NCBI GenBank assembly: GCA_937951345.1
Contig: CALFCF010000053.1
Location: forward strand, 1-55,140
Origin: an uncultured Granulosicoccaceae bacterium
Lineage (GTDB): Bacteria > Pseudomonadota > Gammaproteobacteria > Granulosicoccales > Granulosicoccaceae
Direction of reading: 5' to 3'
Length of the DNA: 55,140 nt
Shown: in pieces, positions 8,672-16,779 of the stretch
Position numbering within the stretch: the first letter of the stretch is position 1
Layout of the letters: each line of letters opens with the position of its first letter
Notes under the pieces: model-generated
What the model saw: only the letters and a program-made list of their open reading frames with translations
Database searches by the model: none
What the model was told of the DNA's origin: nothing
Made by a program: the position numbers and the translations under genes

Positions 8672-9871
8672 CTAAACCACGGCCGACGAGCCTGGGCGCT
8701 TCAGGCAGGTAATTGCATCTTCAATCCCGGACACTGTTAGCGGGAACATACGTTCGCCGATAAGCTGGCGCGTCATGCGATTGGATTGAGTGTGCTCCCA
8801 ATAGCCAGGATTTTCCGGGTTTAACCAGGCCAAATAGGGAAAGTGTGCGACGATACGCTGCATCCAGAGACCGCCGGGTTCTTCATTCCAGTGTTCGACA
8901 CTGCCGCCTGCCGCCGCTATTTCGTAGGGACTCATCGCTGCATCGCCAACAAACACTACACGGTAATCGCTGTTAAACGAACGCAACAGTTCATGCACCG
9001 GCAGGGTTTCGGTGTGACGCCTTAGGTTATTTTTCCAGACATGCTCATACGTGAAGTTGTGGAAGTAAAAGTATTCGAGGCGCTTGAATTCGCTTCTAGC
9101 TGCTGAGAATAATTCTTCGCATGCTTTGACGTGATAGTCCATCGAACCGCCGACATCGAGAAACAGCAGTACCTTGATGGCATTGCGTCGTTCCGGAATC
9201 ATTTTCAGATCAAGGTATCCGGCATTTCGCGCTGTTGAGTGAATGGTAGCGTCGATATCCAACTGACTTTGCTCGCCTTCGCGTGCGAATCGTCGCAATT
9301 TACGTAACGCCATTTTTATGTTGCGTGTTCCTACCTCGCGATCGCTGTCCAGATTTCTGTACTCACGTTTATCCCAGACTTTAACCGCACGCCGTTGACC
9401 AGTGCCTTGCTGACCAATACGTATACCTTCGGGGTTGTAGCCGTGGGCGCCGAAAGGTGATGTGCCACCAGTACCAATCCATTTACTGCCACCTTGATGT
9501 CGTTTTTGTTGCTCACGCAGGCGCTCGCGTAATTTCTCCATCAGTTTATCCAAACCACCCATTGCCTCGACGCGCTTCATATCCTCTTCAGAGAGCGCAA
9601 GCTCCTTTTGAACTTGTAACCATTCTTCAGGGATTTGGTCGATGAGATTCTCAAATTGTGTTTCCGCACCGCTGATGTAGTCGCTGAAAACCTGATCAAA
9701 GCGGTCATAAAAGCGTTCATCCTTGATCAGTGACAAACGGGCCAGATAGTAGAATTCTTCGAGATTGAAAGCGGTTGTATTCGCCTCGAGACTTTGCAGC
9801 AGCGTCAGATACTCGCCAAGGGTGACAGGTATAGCGCTGTTTCGCAGGCGTTGGAAGAGATCAAGCAGCAT
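8672..9871 (-). CDS. VWA domain protein, CoxE-like
   Basis: A 399-residue cytoplasmic protein that probably works with the MoxR ATPase encoded 20 bp upstream. The N-terminal half is helical and charged. The C-terminal half is a von Willebrand A domain beginning at about residue 232, whose MIDAS-type motif reads DVGGSM (239-244), i.e. DxGxS rather than the classical DxSxS; I believe this variant occurs in this CoxE-like branch. VFVGDAAMSPYE later in the domain is also typical. MoxR-VWA pairs commonly act as chaperone-like assembly or metal-insertion systems, but the client is not evident here. It is the last gene of hinT-moxR-coxE. Confidence 0.88.
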   Translation of the reverse strand: MLLDLFQRLRNSAIPVTLGEYLTLLQSLEANTTAFNLEEFYYLARLSLIKDERFYDRFDQVFSDYISGAETQFENLIDQIPEEWLQVQKELALSEEDMKRVEAMGGLDKLMEKLRERLREQQKRHQGGSKWIGTGGTSPFGAHGYNPEGIRIGQQGTGQRRAVKVWDKREYRNLDSDREVGTRNIKMALRKLRRFAREGEQSQLDIDATIHSTARNAGYLDLKMIPERRNAIKVLLFLDVGGSMDYHVKACEELFSAARSEFKRLEYFYFHNFTYEHVWKNNLRRHTETLPVHELLRSFNSDYRVVFVGDAAMSPYEIAAAGGSVEHWNEEPGGLWMQRIVAHFPYLAWLNPENPGYWEHTQSNRMTRQLIGERMFPLTVSGIEDAITCLKRPGSSAVV

Positions 9872-9891
9872 CAGATGTCAGTCTGTGAGCG

Positions 9892-10749
9892 TCAGCTGCG
9901 GGCGTTGTTCTTCTTGTGCATAAATACCAATCTTTCGAATAACTGAACATCCTGTTCGTTCTTCAAAAGCGCACCATGTAGCTTGGGGATCAATGATCTT
10001 GGGTTGTCAGCTTGTAGTACATCGGCAGGCAAGTCCTCTGCGACGAGTAGTTTGATCCAGTCCAATAACTCTGATGTGGAGGGTTTTTTCTTCAGACCCG
10101 GTACATCGCGCAAATCGAAAAACACTTTCAGTGATGCTTCGAGCAGGTTTTTTTTAAGATCGGGGTAGTGAACATTGACAATTTTGCGCATTGTCGAATC
10201 GTCCGGAAACGCAATATAGTGAAAAAAGCAGCGTCGCAAAAATGCATCGGGTAGTTCTTTCTCGTTGTTACTGGTGATGATCACTAATGGACGATGATTG
10301 GCTTTGATCAGTTGCTGCGTTTCGTGGACGAAAAACTCCATGCGGTCGAGTTCCTGCAGCAGGTCATTTGGAAATTCGATATCTGCTTTGTCGATTTCGT
10401 CGATTAACACAACGTTTTGATGGTCAGATGCAAATGCCTGCCACAAGGTTCCGGGCACGATATAGTTGTCTATATTTTTAACCTTGTCATCGCCTAATTG
10501 TGAGTCACGCAAGCGTGATACCGCATCGTACTCGTACAGGCCATGGTGTGCTTTTGTGGTGGATTTGATATGCCATTGCAGCAGTGGCATATCAAGCGCT
10601 TTCGCCACTTCGATGGCCAGTTGGGTTTTACCCGTGCCGGGCTCACCTTTGACTAACAGTGGTTTGCCAAGAGTGCGGGCTGCTCGAATGGCTAATTGCA
10701 GATCGTCAGTTATGACGTAGTCTTCTGATGTGATTTCTGTGAGTTTCAT
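9892..10749 (-). CDS. MoxR-family AAA+ ATPase
   Basis: A 285-residue AAA+ ATPase. It shows Walker A GEPGTGKT at 35-42, Walker B VVLIDEID at 113-120, sensor-1 ITSNN at 158-162 and the arginine-finger region LPDAFLRRC at 167-175. Length and motif order fit the short MoxR subfamily that pairs with CoxE-like VWA proteins. It starts 30 bp after hinT and ends 20 bp before the VWA gene, so the three are probably cotranscribed. Known relatives remodel or activate enzymes; the client here cannot be deduced from the neighbourhood. Confidence 0.92.
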   Translation of the reverse strand: MKLTEITSEDYVITDDLQLAIRAARTLGKPLLVKGEPGTGKTQLAIEVAKALDMPLLQWHIKSTTKAHHGLYEYDAVSRLRDSQLGDDKVKNIDNYIVPGTLWQAFASDHQNVVLIDEIDKADIEFPNDLLQELDRMEFFVHETQQLIKANHRPLVIITSNNEKELPDAFLRRCFFHYIAFPDDSTMRKIVNVHYPDLKKNLLEASLKVFFDLRDVPGLKKKPSTSELLDWIKLLVAEDLPADVLQADNPRSLIPKLHGALLKNEQDVQLFERLVFMHKKNNARS

Positions 10750-10779
10750 GCTGACGGATGCATTTTGGTCGTTTCGTGA

Positions 10780-11151
10780 TTATTTTTTTCTGATTAACAT
10801 CGGGCCGACTTTGTGACCGCCGAGCAGGTGCATATGAATGTGCATGACCTCCTGGTGTCCGTCATCCTTGCAATTGATAATAAGCCGGTACCCATCTTCC
10901 GCAATCCCCTCATCGCGTGCTATTTTTGCAGCAACCGTTAGCATTCTACCGAGGGCTGGTTCGTCGCTTTGCGTCACGTGGTCCATGGTTGGAATCCATT
11001 TATTGGGCACGATCAGAACATGAGTGGGCATCGCCGGACTGATGTCCCGGAAGGCCGTCACCAGCTCATCCTTATAGAGCGTGTCAGACGGGATCTCGCC
11101 GTTGATAATCTTGCTGAAAAGGGTTTCTTCGTATCCGGGGAATTCACTCAT
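10780..11151 (-). CDS. hinT: HIT family purine nucleoside phosphoramidase, HinT-like
   Basis: A 123-residue histidine-triad hydrolase that acts on AMP-lysine-type phosphoramidates. The triad motif HIHMHLLGG is at 104-112, with His104, His106 and His108, preceded by the conserved [11 protein letters not shown]. Length matches the family (E. coli HinT 119). It is first in a minus-strand unit with the MoxR and VWA genes. The 244-bp divergent gap to the cobalamin adenosyltransferase gene must hold both promoters. Recruitment into this operon may be incidental, since HinT is a general housekeeping enzyme. Confidence 0.92.
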   Translation of the reverse strand: MSEFPGYEETLFSKIINGEIPSDTLYKDELVTAFRDISPAMPTHVLIVPNKWIPTMDHVTQSDEPALGRMLTVAAKIARDEGIAEDGYRLIINCKDDGHQEVMHIHMHLLGGHKVGPMLIRKK

Positions 11152-11395
11152 GGCTGGGCTTTGTTTCGTGTGATTTTAAGTGTAATTGGGGCGTTATAAG
11201 GGGTTGAAGTTGAAAAACGGGAGAGCCGCAGACTCAGGATTATACTCGCAGCGAGTGCCTGTTGTCCGGAAGCACGGCCGATAGCTTGCGCTCGGCGGCA
11301 CGACTCTGTAACGTCCACCACCTCAATGTAACGCAGTGAATGTCGCGAACACCACGAATTTCCTGATAGCAATCTTTTACAGGTGGATCTAAAAC

Positions 11396-11959
11396 ATGGG
11401 GCACAGACTATCTAAAATCTACACACGTACCGGTGACGACGGTACAACGGGTCTGGGAGACGGTAGTCGTGTGGATAAGGACGGTCAGCGAGTTACCGCC
11501 TATGGCACGGTCGATGAGCTCAACTCGGTTATCGGCATGGTGCGGGCGCACGTTGACGGCACACCGATTGATGAGGTGCTCGGTGAAATTCAGCATCATC
11601 TGTTCGATCTCGGAGGTGAGCTTTGTATTCCGGGGCACAAGGCCATTTCAGATACGCATGTTGCGTGGTTGGAGACGTCACTTGATAGTCTTAACGATGA
11701 TCTGCCGATGCTCAAGGATTTCATTTTACCGGCTGGCGGGCATGCGGCGTCGGCTTGTCATCTGGCTCGAACGGTATGCCGCCGCGCAGAGCGTGCAGTG
11801 GTAACGCTTGCACGTACTGAGGAGGTATTTGCTGATGGTCAGAAATACCTGAACAGACTGTCTGATCTGCTGTTTGTGATGGCTCGCGTTATTGCGCGAA
11901 TGAATGGCGGTCAGGAAGTGCTGTGGGAAAAAAATCGCGCAACCCGCGTAGATGCGTGA
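11396..11959 (+). CDS. PduO-type ATP:cob(I)alamin adenosyltransferase
   Basis: A 187-residue enzyme that transfers the adenosyl group of ATP to cob(I)alamin, making adenosylcobalamin. The N-terminal signature YTRTGDDGTTGLGDG spans residues 9-23, followed by TVDELNS near 38-44, and the C-terminal half carries RRAERAV and NRLSDLLF, all typical of the trimeric PduO/MMAB fold. AGGTGG at 11381-11386 is a good Shine-Dalgarno sequence nine bases before the ATG. I looked for a cobalamin riboswitch upstream and saw none. The next gene follows after 28 bp. Confidence 0.93.
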   Translation: MGHRLSKIYTRTGDDGTTGLGDGSRVDKDGQRVTAYGTVDELNSVIGMVRAHVDGTPIDEVLGEIQHHLFDLGGELCIPGHKAISDTHVAWLETSLDSLNDDLPMLKDFILPAGGHAASACHLARTVCRRAERAVVTLARTEEVFADGQKYLNRLSDLLFVMARVIARMNGGQEVLWEKNRATRVDA

Positions 11960-11987
11960 CGAGCAGTAACGGGCAAACAGAGAATAG

Positions 11988-12440
11988 ATGATGGACGAAA
12001 CCATAAAGCGCGACGACTTCGCCTGGTTTATGAAAATTCCAACGCGTTGGATTGACAATGACATGTACGGGCATATGAACAATGCCCGTTATTACAGTAT
12101 CTATGAAAACCTGATTATGACGTTTCTCGGGCCGGTGAACGGCCTGGATACCGGCACGGGTGCGATCCGCTGCTTTACTGCAGAGAACGGGTGCCGTTAT
12201 TACGATGCACTGAAATATCCCGACGTCATAGATGCTGGTCTGCGGGTGGCGAGAATCGGAAATTCAAGCGTGCGCTACGAGATGGGACTATTTGCTGAAG
12301 GTAATGACAACATTGCATCGAGTGCGTTTGTGGTAGATGTGTTCGTTGATGCTGACAGCGAACGACCAACACGCGTACCCGATAATTTCCGACAGGTTCT
12401 TGAAGGCGTTATGCTCCCGCAGTCTGAATCGAACAGCTGA
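11988..12440 (+). CDS. Hotdog-fold acyl-CoA thioesterase
   Basis: A 150-residue protein of the 4-hydroxybenzoyl-CoA thioesterase-like family. The motif RWIDNDMYGHMNNARYY at residues 20-36 is the characteristic active-site segment of FadM/YbgC-type enzymes (RxxDxDxxGHxNN). It probably hydrolyses an acyl-CoA in the cytoplasm, but the substrate is not deducible. Two ATGs in tandem (11988 and 11991) could both serve as start. The ABC ATPase gene begins two bases after its stop, so it is likely cotranscribed with the exporter pair. Confidence 0.85.
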   Translation: MMDETIKRDDFAWFMKIPTRWIDNDMYGHMNNARYYSIYENLIMTFLGPVNGLDTGTGAIRCFTAENGCRYYDALKYPDVIDAGLRVARIGNSSVRYEMGLFAEGNDNIASSAFVVDVFVDADSERPTRVPDNFRQVLEGVMLPQSESNS

Positions 12441-12442
12441 CG

Positions 12443-13372
12443 ATGAATGGCGAAAAAGCGCTAATTATTCATCAACTGCATAAAACCTATGCAGGCGATG
12501 TTATAGCGTTAAAACAAGTTGATCTTGAAGTCGAAAAAGGCGATTTTTTCGCACTGCTTGGCCCTAACGGTGCTGGCAAATCCACGCTTATCGGCATTTT
12601 GTCGTCATTGGTAAACAAGACGTCCGGCCAGGTGCATGTGTTTGGTCATGATATTGATAAACACCCTGCTGCCGTGCGCAAAATGATAGGCCTGGTGCCG
12701 CAGGAGTTTAACTTTAACGTATTTGAATCTGTCGCTAATATTGTTATGACATCGGCCGGTTATCACGGGATCAAGCGTTCCGTGGCGGCCGAGCGCACCG
12801 AACGCTACCTTAAATTACTGGATCTATGGGATAAGCGCTCAGCTGCTGCGCGTACGCTTTCCGGTGGTATGAAGCGCCGTCTGATGATAGCGCGTGCGCT
12901 GGTTCATGAACCGGGGCTGCTGATACTGGATGAGCCAACCGCTGGCGTTGATATCGAAATTCGACGTTCAATGTGGGATTTCCTTCGAAAGCTGAATGAA
13001 GAAGAGGGGAAAACAATAATTCTGACGACGCACTACCTGGAAGAAGCCGAGTCGCTATGCCGCAATGTTGCTGTCATCAATCACGGTGAAATAATTGAGC
13101 AAGGATCGGTTGCGCGTTTGTTAAGCCGCGCAATGACACAAACTTTTGTGTTTGATATCGAACAGCCGGCAAAGGCAACCGGTCATCAGGCGCTTGGCGA
13201 TGGGATTCAATTAAAGTTCATGGATGATCAGCTGGAAGCTGAAATACCAACCGGGGTTCCGCTCGACAGCGTATTGGATTTTCTGCGCAAAGAAAACATT
13301 CAGGTCAACAGCATGCGCGCTAAAAGCAATCGACTGGAAACGTTTTTTCTGCAACTGGTGGATCAGGACTGA
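12443..13372 (+). CDS. ABC-2 type exporter, ATP-binding subunit (YadG-like)
   Basis: A 309-residue ATPase. Walker A GPNGAGKST lies at 40-48, the signature LSGGM at 139-143 and Walker B LLILDEP at 159-165, followed by the switch region TTHYLEEAE. The C-terminal domain of about 80 residues fits the YadG/CcmA-like drug and polysaccharide exporter group. It pairs with the permease that starts nine bases downstream. Exported substrate unknown; the tight packing with a thioesterase gene hints at an acylated compound, but that is speculation. Confidence 0.93.
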   Translation: MNGEKALIIHQLHKTYAGDVIALKQVDLEVEKGDFFALLGPNGAGKSTLIGILSSLVNKTSGQVHVFGHDIDKHPAAVRKMIGLVPQEFNFNVFESVANIVMTSAGYHGIKRSVAAERTERYLKLLDLWDKRSAAARTLSGGMKRRLMIARALVHEPGLLILDEPTAGVDIEIRRSMWDFLRKLNEEEGKTIILTTHYLEEAESLCRNVAVINHGEIIEQGSVARLLSRAMTQTFVFDIEQPAKATGHQALGDGIQLKFMDDQLEAEIPTGVPLDSVLDFLRKENIQVNSMRAKSNRLETFFLQLVDQD

Positions 13373-13381
13373 CATTTATCG

Positions 13382-14152
13382 ATGCTGGCACTTAACCTGA
13401 CGGCTTTTCGCACCATTGTTCGTAAAGAGATTCGGCGTTTTATGCGGATATGGGTGCAGACCATCACACCACCCGCAATTAACGCGTTACTTTACCTTGT
13501 CATTTTTGGCGGTTTGATTGGCAGTCGAATCAGTGAAATGGGCGGTGTGAGCTACCTCACGTTTATTATGCCGGGTATCATCATGATGGGCATCATCATG
13601 AACTCCTATGCAAATGTATCCTCATCGTTTTTCAGTGGTAAATTCCAGCGCAGCATCGAAGAAATGCTGGTGTCACCGGTCAGTAACCTGACTATATTGC
13701 TGGGCTTTATAACGGGTGGAGTTTGCCGGGGGTTGCTGGTGGGTTTTATCGTTGCAGTGGTAGCCTTGGGTTTTACACAGACTGTCCCGGCTCATCCGCT
13801 TATCACCTTGTTGGTCGCGACGATGGCCTCGGTGGTCTTTTCGCTGGGTGGATTAATCAATGCGGTACTTGCCCGTAGTTTTGATGACATATCGATTATC
13901 CCGAATTTCGTTCTGACACCGTTGACCTACCTGGGTGGTATTTTCTTTTCTATAGAACTGCTATCGGGATTCTGGCAGGCAATTGCAAAACTAAATCCGA
14001 TACTCTATATGATTAACGGCTTCCGCTTTGGTATCCTTGGTTCAAGCGACATACCACTGCTGCATACGTTTGTTGTCCTGTTACTATTCATACTGTTTCT
14101 TGGATCGATTGCCATGCGCATGCTAAGTACAGGTAAGGGAATAAAAGGCTAA
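13382..14152 (+). CDS. ABC-2 type exporter, permease subunit (YadH-like)
   Basis: A 256-residue inner-membrane protein with about six hydrophobic segments, an N-terminal amphipathic stretch (RKEIRRFMRIWVQTI), and the ABC-2 signature region near the middle (SIEEMLVSPVSNLTILLGF). It matches the YadH family in length and layout and forms a transporter with the preceding ATPase. After its stop, a short stem (CCAAGC 14154-14159 with GCTTGG 14168-14173) could mark the transcript end but lacks a T tract. Confidence 0.92.
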   Translation: MLALNLTAFRTIVRKEIRRFMRIWVQTITPPAINALLYLVIFGGLIGSRISEMGGVSYLTFIMPGIIMMGIIMNSYANVSSSFFSGKFQRSIEEMLVSPVSNLTILLGFITGGVCRGLLVGFIVAVVALGFTQTVPAHPLITLLVATMASVVFSLGGLINAVLARSFDDISIIPNFVLTPLTYLGGIFFSIELLSGFWQAIAKLNPILYMINGFRFGILGSSDIPLLHTFVVLLLFILFLGSIAMRMLSTGKGIKG

Positions 14153-14290
14153 GCCAAGCTATGTTTCGCTTGGAAACACTGATACACGTTTAATCTAACC
14201 CAGCGCAATTGAGACGAGATCGTGGTCACCGGGACAATTGTCGAGTCCTTGAGAACTCTACACTCACCCTAAAACCCCAATCCGGGCTAA

Positions 14291-14310
14291 ATTCGACAGA
14301 AAAGTCGAAT
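14291..14310. promoter_or_regulatory. Perfect 7-bp inverted repeat upstream of the methyltransferase
   Basis: ATTCGAC at 14291-14297 and GTCGAAT at 14304-14310 flank the six-base loop AGAAAA. It lies about 60 bp before the ATG at 14369 in the gap after the ABC permease. It could be an operator or a leader hairpin. No regulator gene is adjacent. Confidence 0.35.
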
Positions 14311-14368
14311 CTGGCATGATTTGTTCATATCGGATGCGCAATACTGCAATCCTCAACACAGGTATCTC

Positions 14369-15223
14369 ATGAGTACAGCAACGCTACGCAAAAACAGAAA
14401 ACCAGCTCGTCTGGCCAAGCGTCAAGAGCCGACCATGGCAGAACAGGCGGATCTTCACGCGCTGTATCAGGAGTCTGTTCAGAATGCTGAATTTGAACTC
14501 GACTTTATGGAAGCTACGTTTAAAGAATGGACGGGCAGAGAAGCGCGTTCGATGCGCGAGGACTTTTGCGGTACAGCATTGTCGTCTGTCGAGTGGGTAA
14601 AGCGGCATGAGAAGAACACAGCGATCGGGATTGATTACGAACAATCTGTTCTGGATTGGGGACGCGACAACAACATAGCTAAAATGAATGCAGATCAACT
14701 CTCTCGAATTGAACTGGTTAACGCTAATGTCCTTGATGTTGAAACCGGCAAGTACGATGCAATTCAGGCGTTTAACTTCAGCTACTGGATCTTCAAGCAG
14801 CGTGCGGTAATGTTGCAGTACTTCAAAAGTTTACGTGAGTCACTGGTGGATGATGGTGTGTTGTTCCTGGATTTTTTCGGTGGATCTGAGTGTTATCAAA
14901 CGCAAAAAGAAAAGCGTAAGCTCGACGGATTTAAGTACGTATGGGAGCAGGCTGACTTCAATGCGTTGACCAATGTCATGCAGTGCTACATCCATTTCCA
15001 TTTCCCGGATAAGTCTAAAATCAAACGTGCGTTTGATTATCAATGGCGTGTGTGGGGGCCAAGCGAAATTCGTGAAATTCTCGAAGATGCCGGCTTCAGT
15101 AAACACGGCCTTTACCGCCAGAAGTTTGATCCTAAAACTGATGAACCGCTTGATGAGTACATCATGACAGACGAAGGTGAGGACTATGCATGCTGGTTGG
15201 GTTATATCATCGCTCAAAAATAA
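14369..15223 (+). CDS. Class I SAM-dependent methyltransferase
   Basis: About 284 residues from the ATG at 14369. The frame stays open to a TTG at 14321, but the ATG is preferred because it starts a typical basic N-terminus. The SAM-binding region reads DFCGTALSS (about 65-73), a variant of the usual glycine-rich motif I, followed by GIDYEQ at 87-92 with the acidic residue that binds the ribose. A motif near LVDDGVLFLDFFGGSE fits the fourth and fifth strands. Substrate not deducible; a small-molecule methyltransferase is the likeliest reading. Confidence 0.8.
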   Translation: MSTATLRKNRKPARLAKRQEPTMAEQADLHALYQESVQNAEFELDFMEATFKEWTGREARSMREDFCGTALSSVEWVKRHEKNTAIGIDYEQSVLDWGRDNNIAKMNADQLSRIELVNANVLDVETGKYDAIQAFNFSYWIFKQRAVMLQYFKSLRESLVDDGVLFLDFFGGSECYQTQKEKRKLDGFKYVWEQADFNALTNVMQCYIHFHFPDKSKIKRAFDYQWRVWGPSEIREILEDAGFSKHGLYRQKFDPKTDEPLDEYIMTDEGEDYACWLGYIIAQK

Positions 15224-15429
15224 TCTTACCCATTAGTCGACGGTTGCTGTCAATATCTGGTTGGCAGCCACTGTCCGATATCCAATCAACAATACCTGGT
15301 ACTAGTGCCAGCAATAAATTCTCGCTATCTATCATAGATTCAGCTGGAGTCCGGTAGGGTCCTGTCCACCGCAGATTCCCTCGTTTTCATCCCTTAAGTT
15401 TCGCGGGTTAGAAGGGTTTCGCCCCGCAT

Positions 15430-15464
15430 CTGTACTTGTTTTTATCATCCCCACTGTACTTGTT
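15430..15464 (+). repeat. Direct repeat CTGTACTTGTT, possible regulator site
   Basis: CTGTACTTGTT occurs at 15430-15440 and again at 15454-15464, a 24-bp period close to two helical turns plus a few bases. Identical sequences on one DNA face upstream of a catabolic gene suggest a dimeric regulator site, but no cognate regulator gene is adjacent. Confidence 0.35.
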
Positions 15465-15499
15465 CTTTGAAATTCGGCTACAGCTCGCTTGAGTAAAGC

Positions 15500-15526
15500 G
15501 GTAAAATACGCAGATCTTCTTTTACC
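15500..15526. promoter_or_regulatory. Inverted repeat just before the lldD start
   Basis: GGTAAAA at 15500-15506 and TTTTACC at 15520-15526 are perfect 7-bp inverted arms around a 13-base spacer, ending 21 bp before the ATG of lldD. It would sit in the promoter or 5' leader and could act as a repressor site or leader hairpin. Confidence 0.4.
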
Positions 15527-15547
15527 ACTGCACGGATCTGATGTGCC

Positions 15548-16711
15548 ATGCCTACTATCACCTGTATCGATGACCTGAAGACCGTTTACAAGCGACGTGT
15601 TCCGCGCATGTTCTTTGACTACACGGAAAGTGGTAGTTGGACAGAGCAAACGTTTCGGGATAACTGCTCGGATTTTGAAAAACTGAGATTGCGCCAGCGG
15701 GTCGCGGTTGATATGACTGGACGTAGTACCGGATCGGAAATGATTGGGCAGCCAGTGACTATGCCGGTTGCTTTGGCTCCGGTGGGGCTGATTGGTATGC
15801 AACACGCTGATGGCGAGATAAAAGCTGCCCAGGCAGCTGAAGAGTTTGGTGTGCCCTTCACGTTATCAACCATGTCGATCAATTCGATAGAAGAGGTAGC
15901 TGAAGCGACCAGAGAGCCATTCTGGTTTCAGCTGTACACGATGAAAGATCAGGACTTTATGAATCGTCTGATCGAACGTACCCGGGCCGCGCAATGCAGT
16001 GCTTTGGTTATAACACTCGATTTACAAATTCTCGGGCAACGTCACAAGGATATAAAAAATGGATTATCTGCGCCGCCAAAGCTAACGCCACGGACTGTAG
16101 CTAATCTATCAACCAAAATAGCCTGGGGTATGGAAATGCTGCAGGCTAAACGCCGTAACTTCGGCAATATTGTGGGTCATGTCGAGGGTGTTACCGATAC
16201 CAGTGCATTGGGCGCATGGACTGCTGAACAGTTTGATCCGGCACTTGACTGGAACAAGGTCAGCAAGTTGATGGAACAGTGGGGCGGTAAAGTCATTCTA
16301 AAGGGCATACTGGACGTTGAGGATGCCAAAATGGCTGCCAAGCTTGGTGCGGATGCGATCATTGTTTCAAACCATGGCGGTCGCCAGCTTGATGGTGCGT
16401 TGTCGTCAATCCGCATGCTACGCCCGATTCTTGATGCGGTGGGCTCGGACATTGAGGTACATCTGGATGGCGGTATACGATCAGGTCAGGATGTTCTAAA
16501 AGCTATAGCGATGGGTGCGAAGGGCACTTACGTCGGCCGCTCGTTTGTTTATGGACTGGGTGCAATGGGTAAAGCGGGTGTGCAGAAATCGCTGCAAGTG
16601 ATTCAAAAAGAGCTGGATGTGTCGATGGCCTTGTGTGGCGCCACTCAAATAGACGCACTGAGTGAGCGGAATCTGCTTATACCTGACGATTTTGAAGGTC
16701 GCTGGCAATAG
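15548..16711 (+). CDS. lldD: FMN-dependent alpha-hydroxy-acid (L-lactate) dehydrogenase
   Basis: A 387-residue flavoenzyme that oxidises L-lactate (or a similar 2-hydroxy acid) to the keto acid and passes electrons to the respiratory chain. Conserved FMN and active-site elements are present in order: ALAPVGLIGM (76-84), WFQLYTMKD (126-134), TLDLQILGQRHKD (156-168), Lys252 in ILKGI, the catalytic SNHGGRQLDG at 274-283 with His276, and DGGIRSG at 307-313. It is complete. No lactate permease or lldR is adjacent. A rho-independent terminator follows. Confidence 0.9.
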   Translation: MPTITCIDDLKTVYKRRVPRMFFDYTESGSWTEQTFRDNCSDFEKLRLRQRVAVDMTGRSTGSEMIGQPVTMPVALAPVGLIGMQHADGEIKAAQAAEEFGVPFTLSTMSINSIEEVAEATREPFWFQLYTMKDQDFMNRLIERTRAAQCSALVITLDLQILGQRHKDIKNGLSAPPKLTPRTVANLSTKIAWGMEMLQAKRRNFGNIVGHVEGVTDTSALGAWTAEQFDPALDWNKVSKLMEQWGGKVILKGILDVEDAKMAAKLGADAIIVSNHGGRQLDGALSSIRMLRPILDAVGSDIEVHLDGGIRSGQDVLKAIAMGAKGTYVGRSFVYGLGAMGKAGVQKSLQVIQKELDVSMALCGATQIDALSERNLLIPDDFEGRWQ

Positions 16712-16750
16712 GTTTGTCGCGATAACTGCAAGAGCATCAAAAGTTGCAGC

Positions 16751-16779
16751 AACCACTTTGTCAGTGGGTTCGTTTTTTT
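16751..16779 (+). terminator. Rho-independent terminator after lldD
   Basis: AACCACT (16751-16757) pairs with AGTGGGTT (16763-16770) with one bulged G, around the loop TTGTC, and is followed by seven Ts at 16773-16779. The T tract overlaps the last codon of the convergent phoQ gene, whose TAA is at 16780-16778 on the other strand. Confidence 0.7.

Larger units (their letters stand above)
15224..15547. other. 324-bp intergenic stretch before lldD
   Basis: No supported gene. It probably holds the lldD promoter and its control sites: an 11-bp direct repeat at 15430-15464 and an inverted repeat at 15500-15526, both annotated separately. A minus-strand frame at 15332-15805 crosses the lldD start and resembles no protein family. 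Confidence 0.6.

Noticed and set aside
9138-9160. Broken VWA MIDAS motif as a sign of pseudogenisation
   Set aside because: DVGGSM differs from DxSxS but the gene is otherwise intact, and I believe this variant is usual in the CoxE-like branch.
11152-11395. Possible cobalamin riboswitch before the adenosyltransferase gene
   Set aside because: No B12-box-like core or recognisable conserved stem was found; only an ordinary divergent promoter region and a Shine-Dalgarno sequence are visible.
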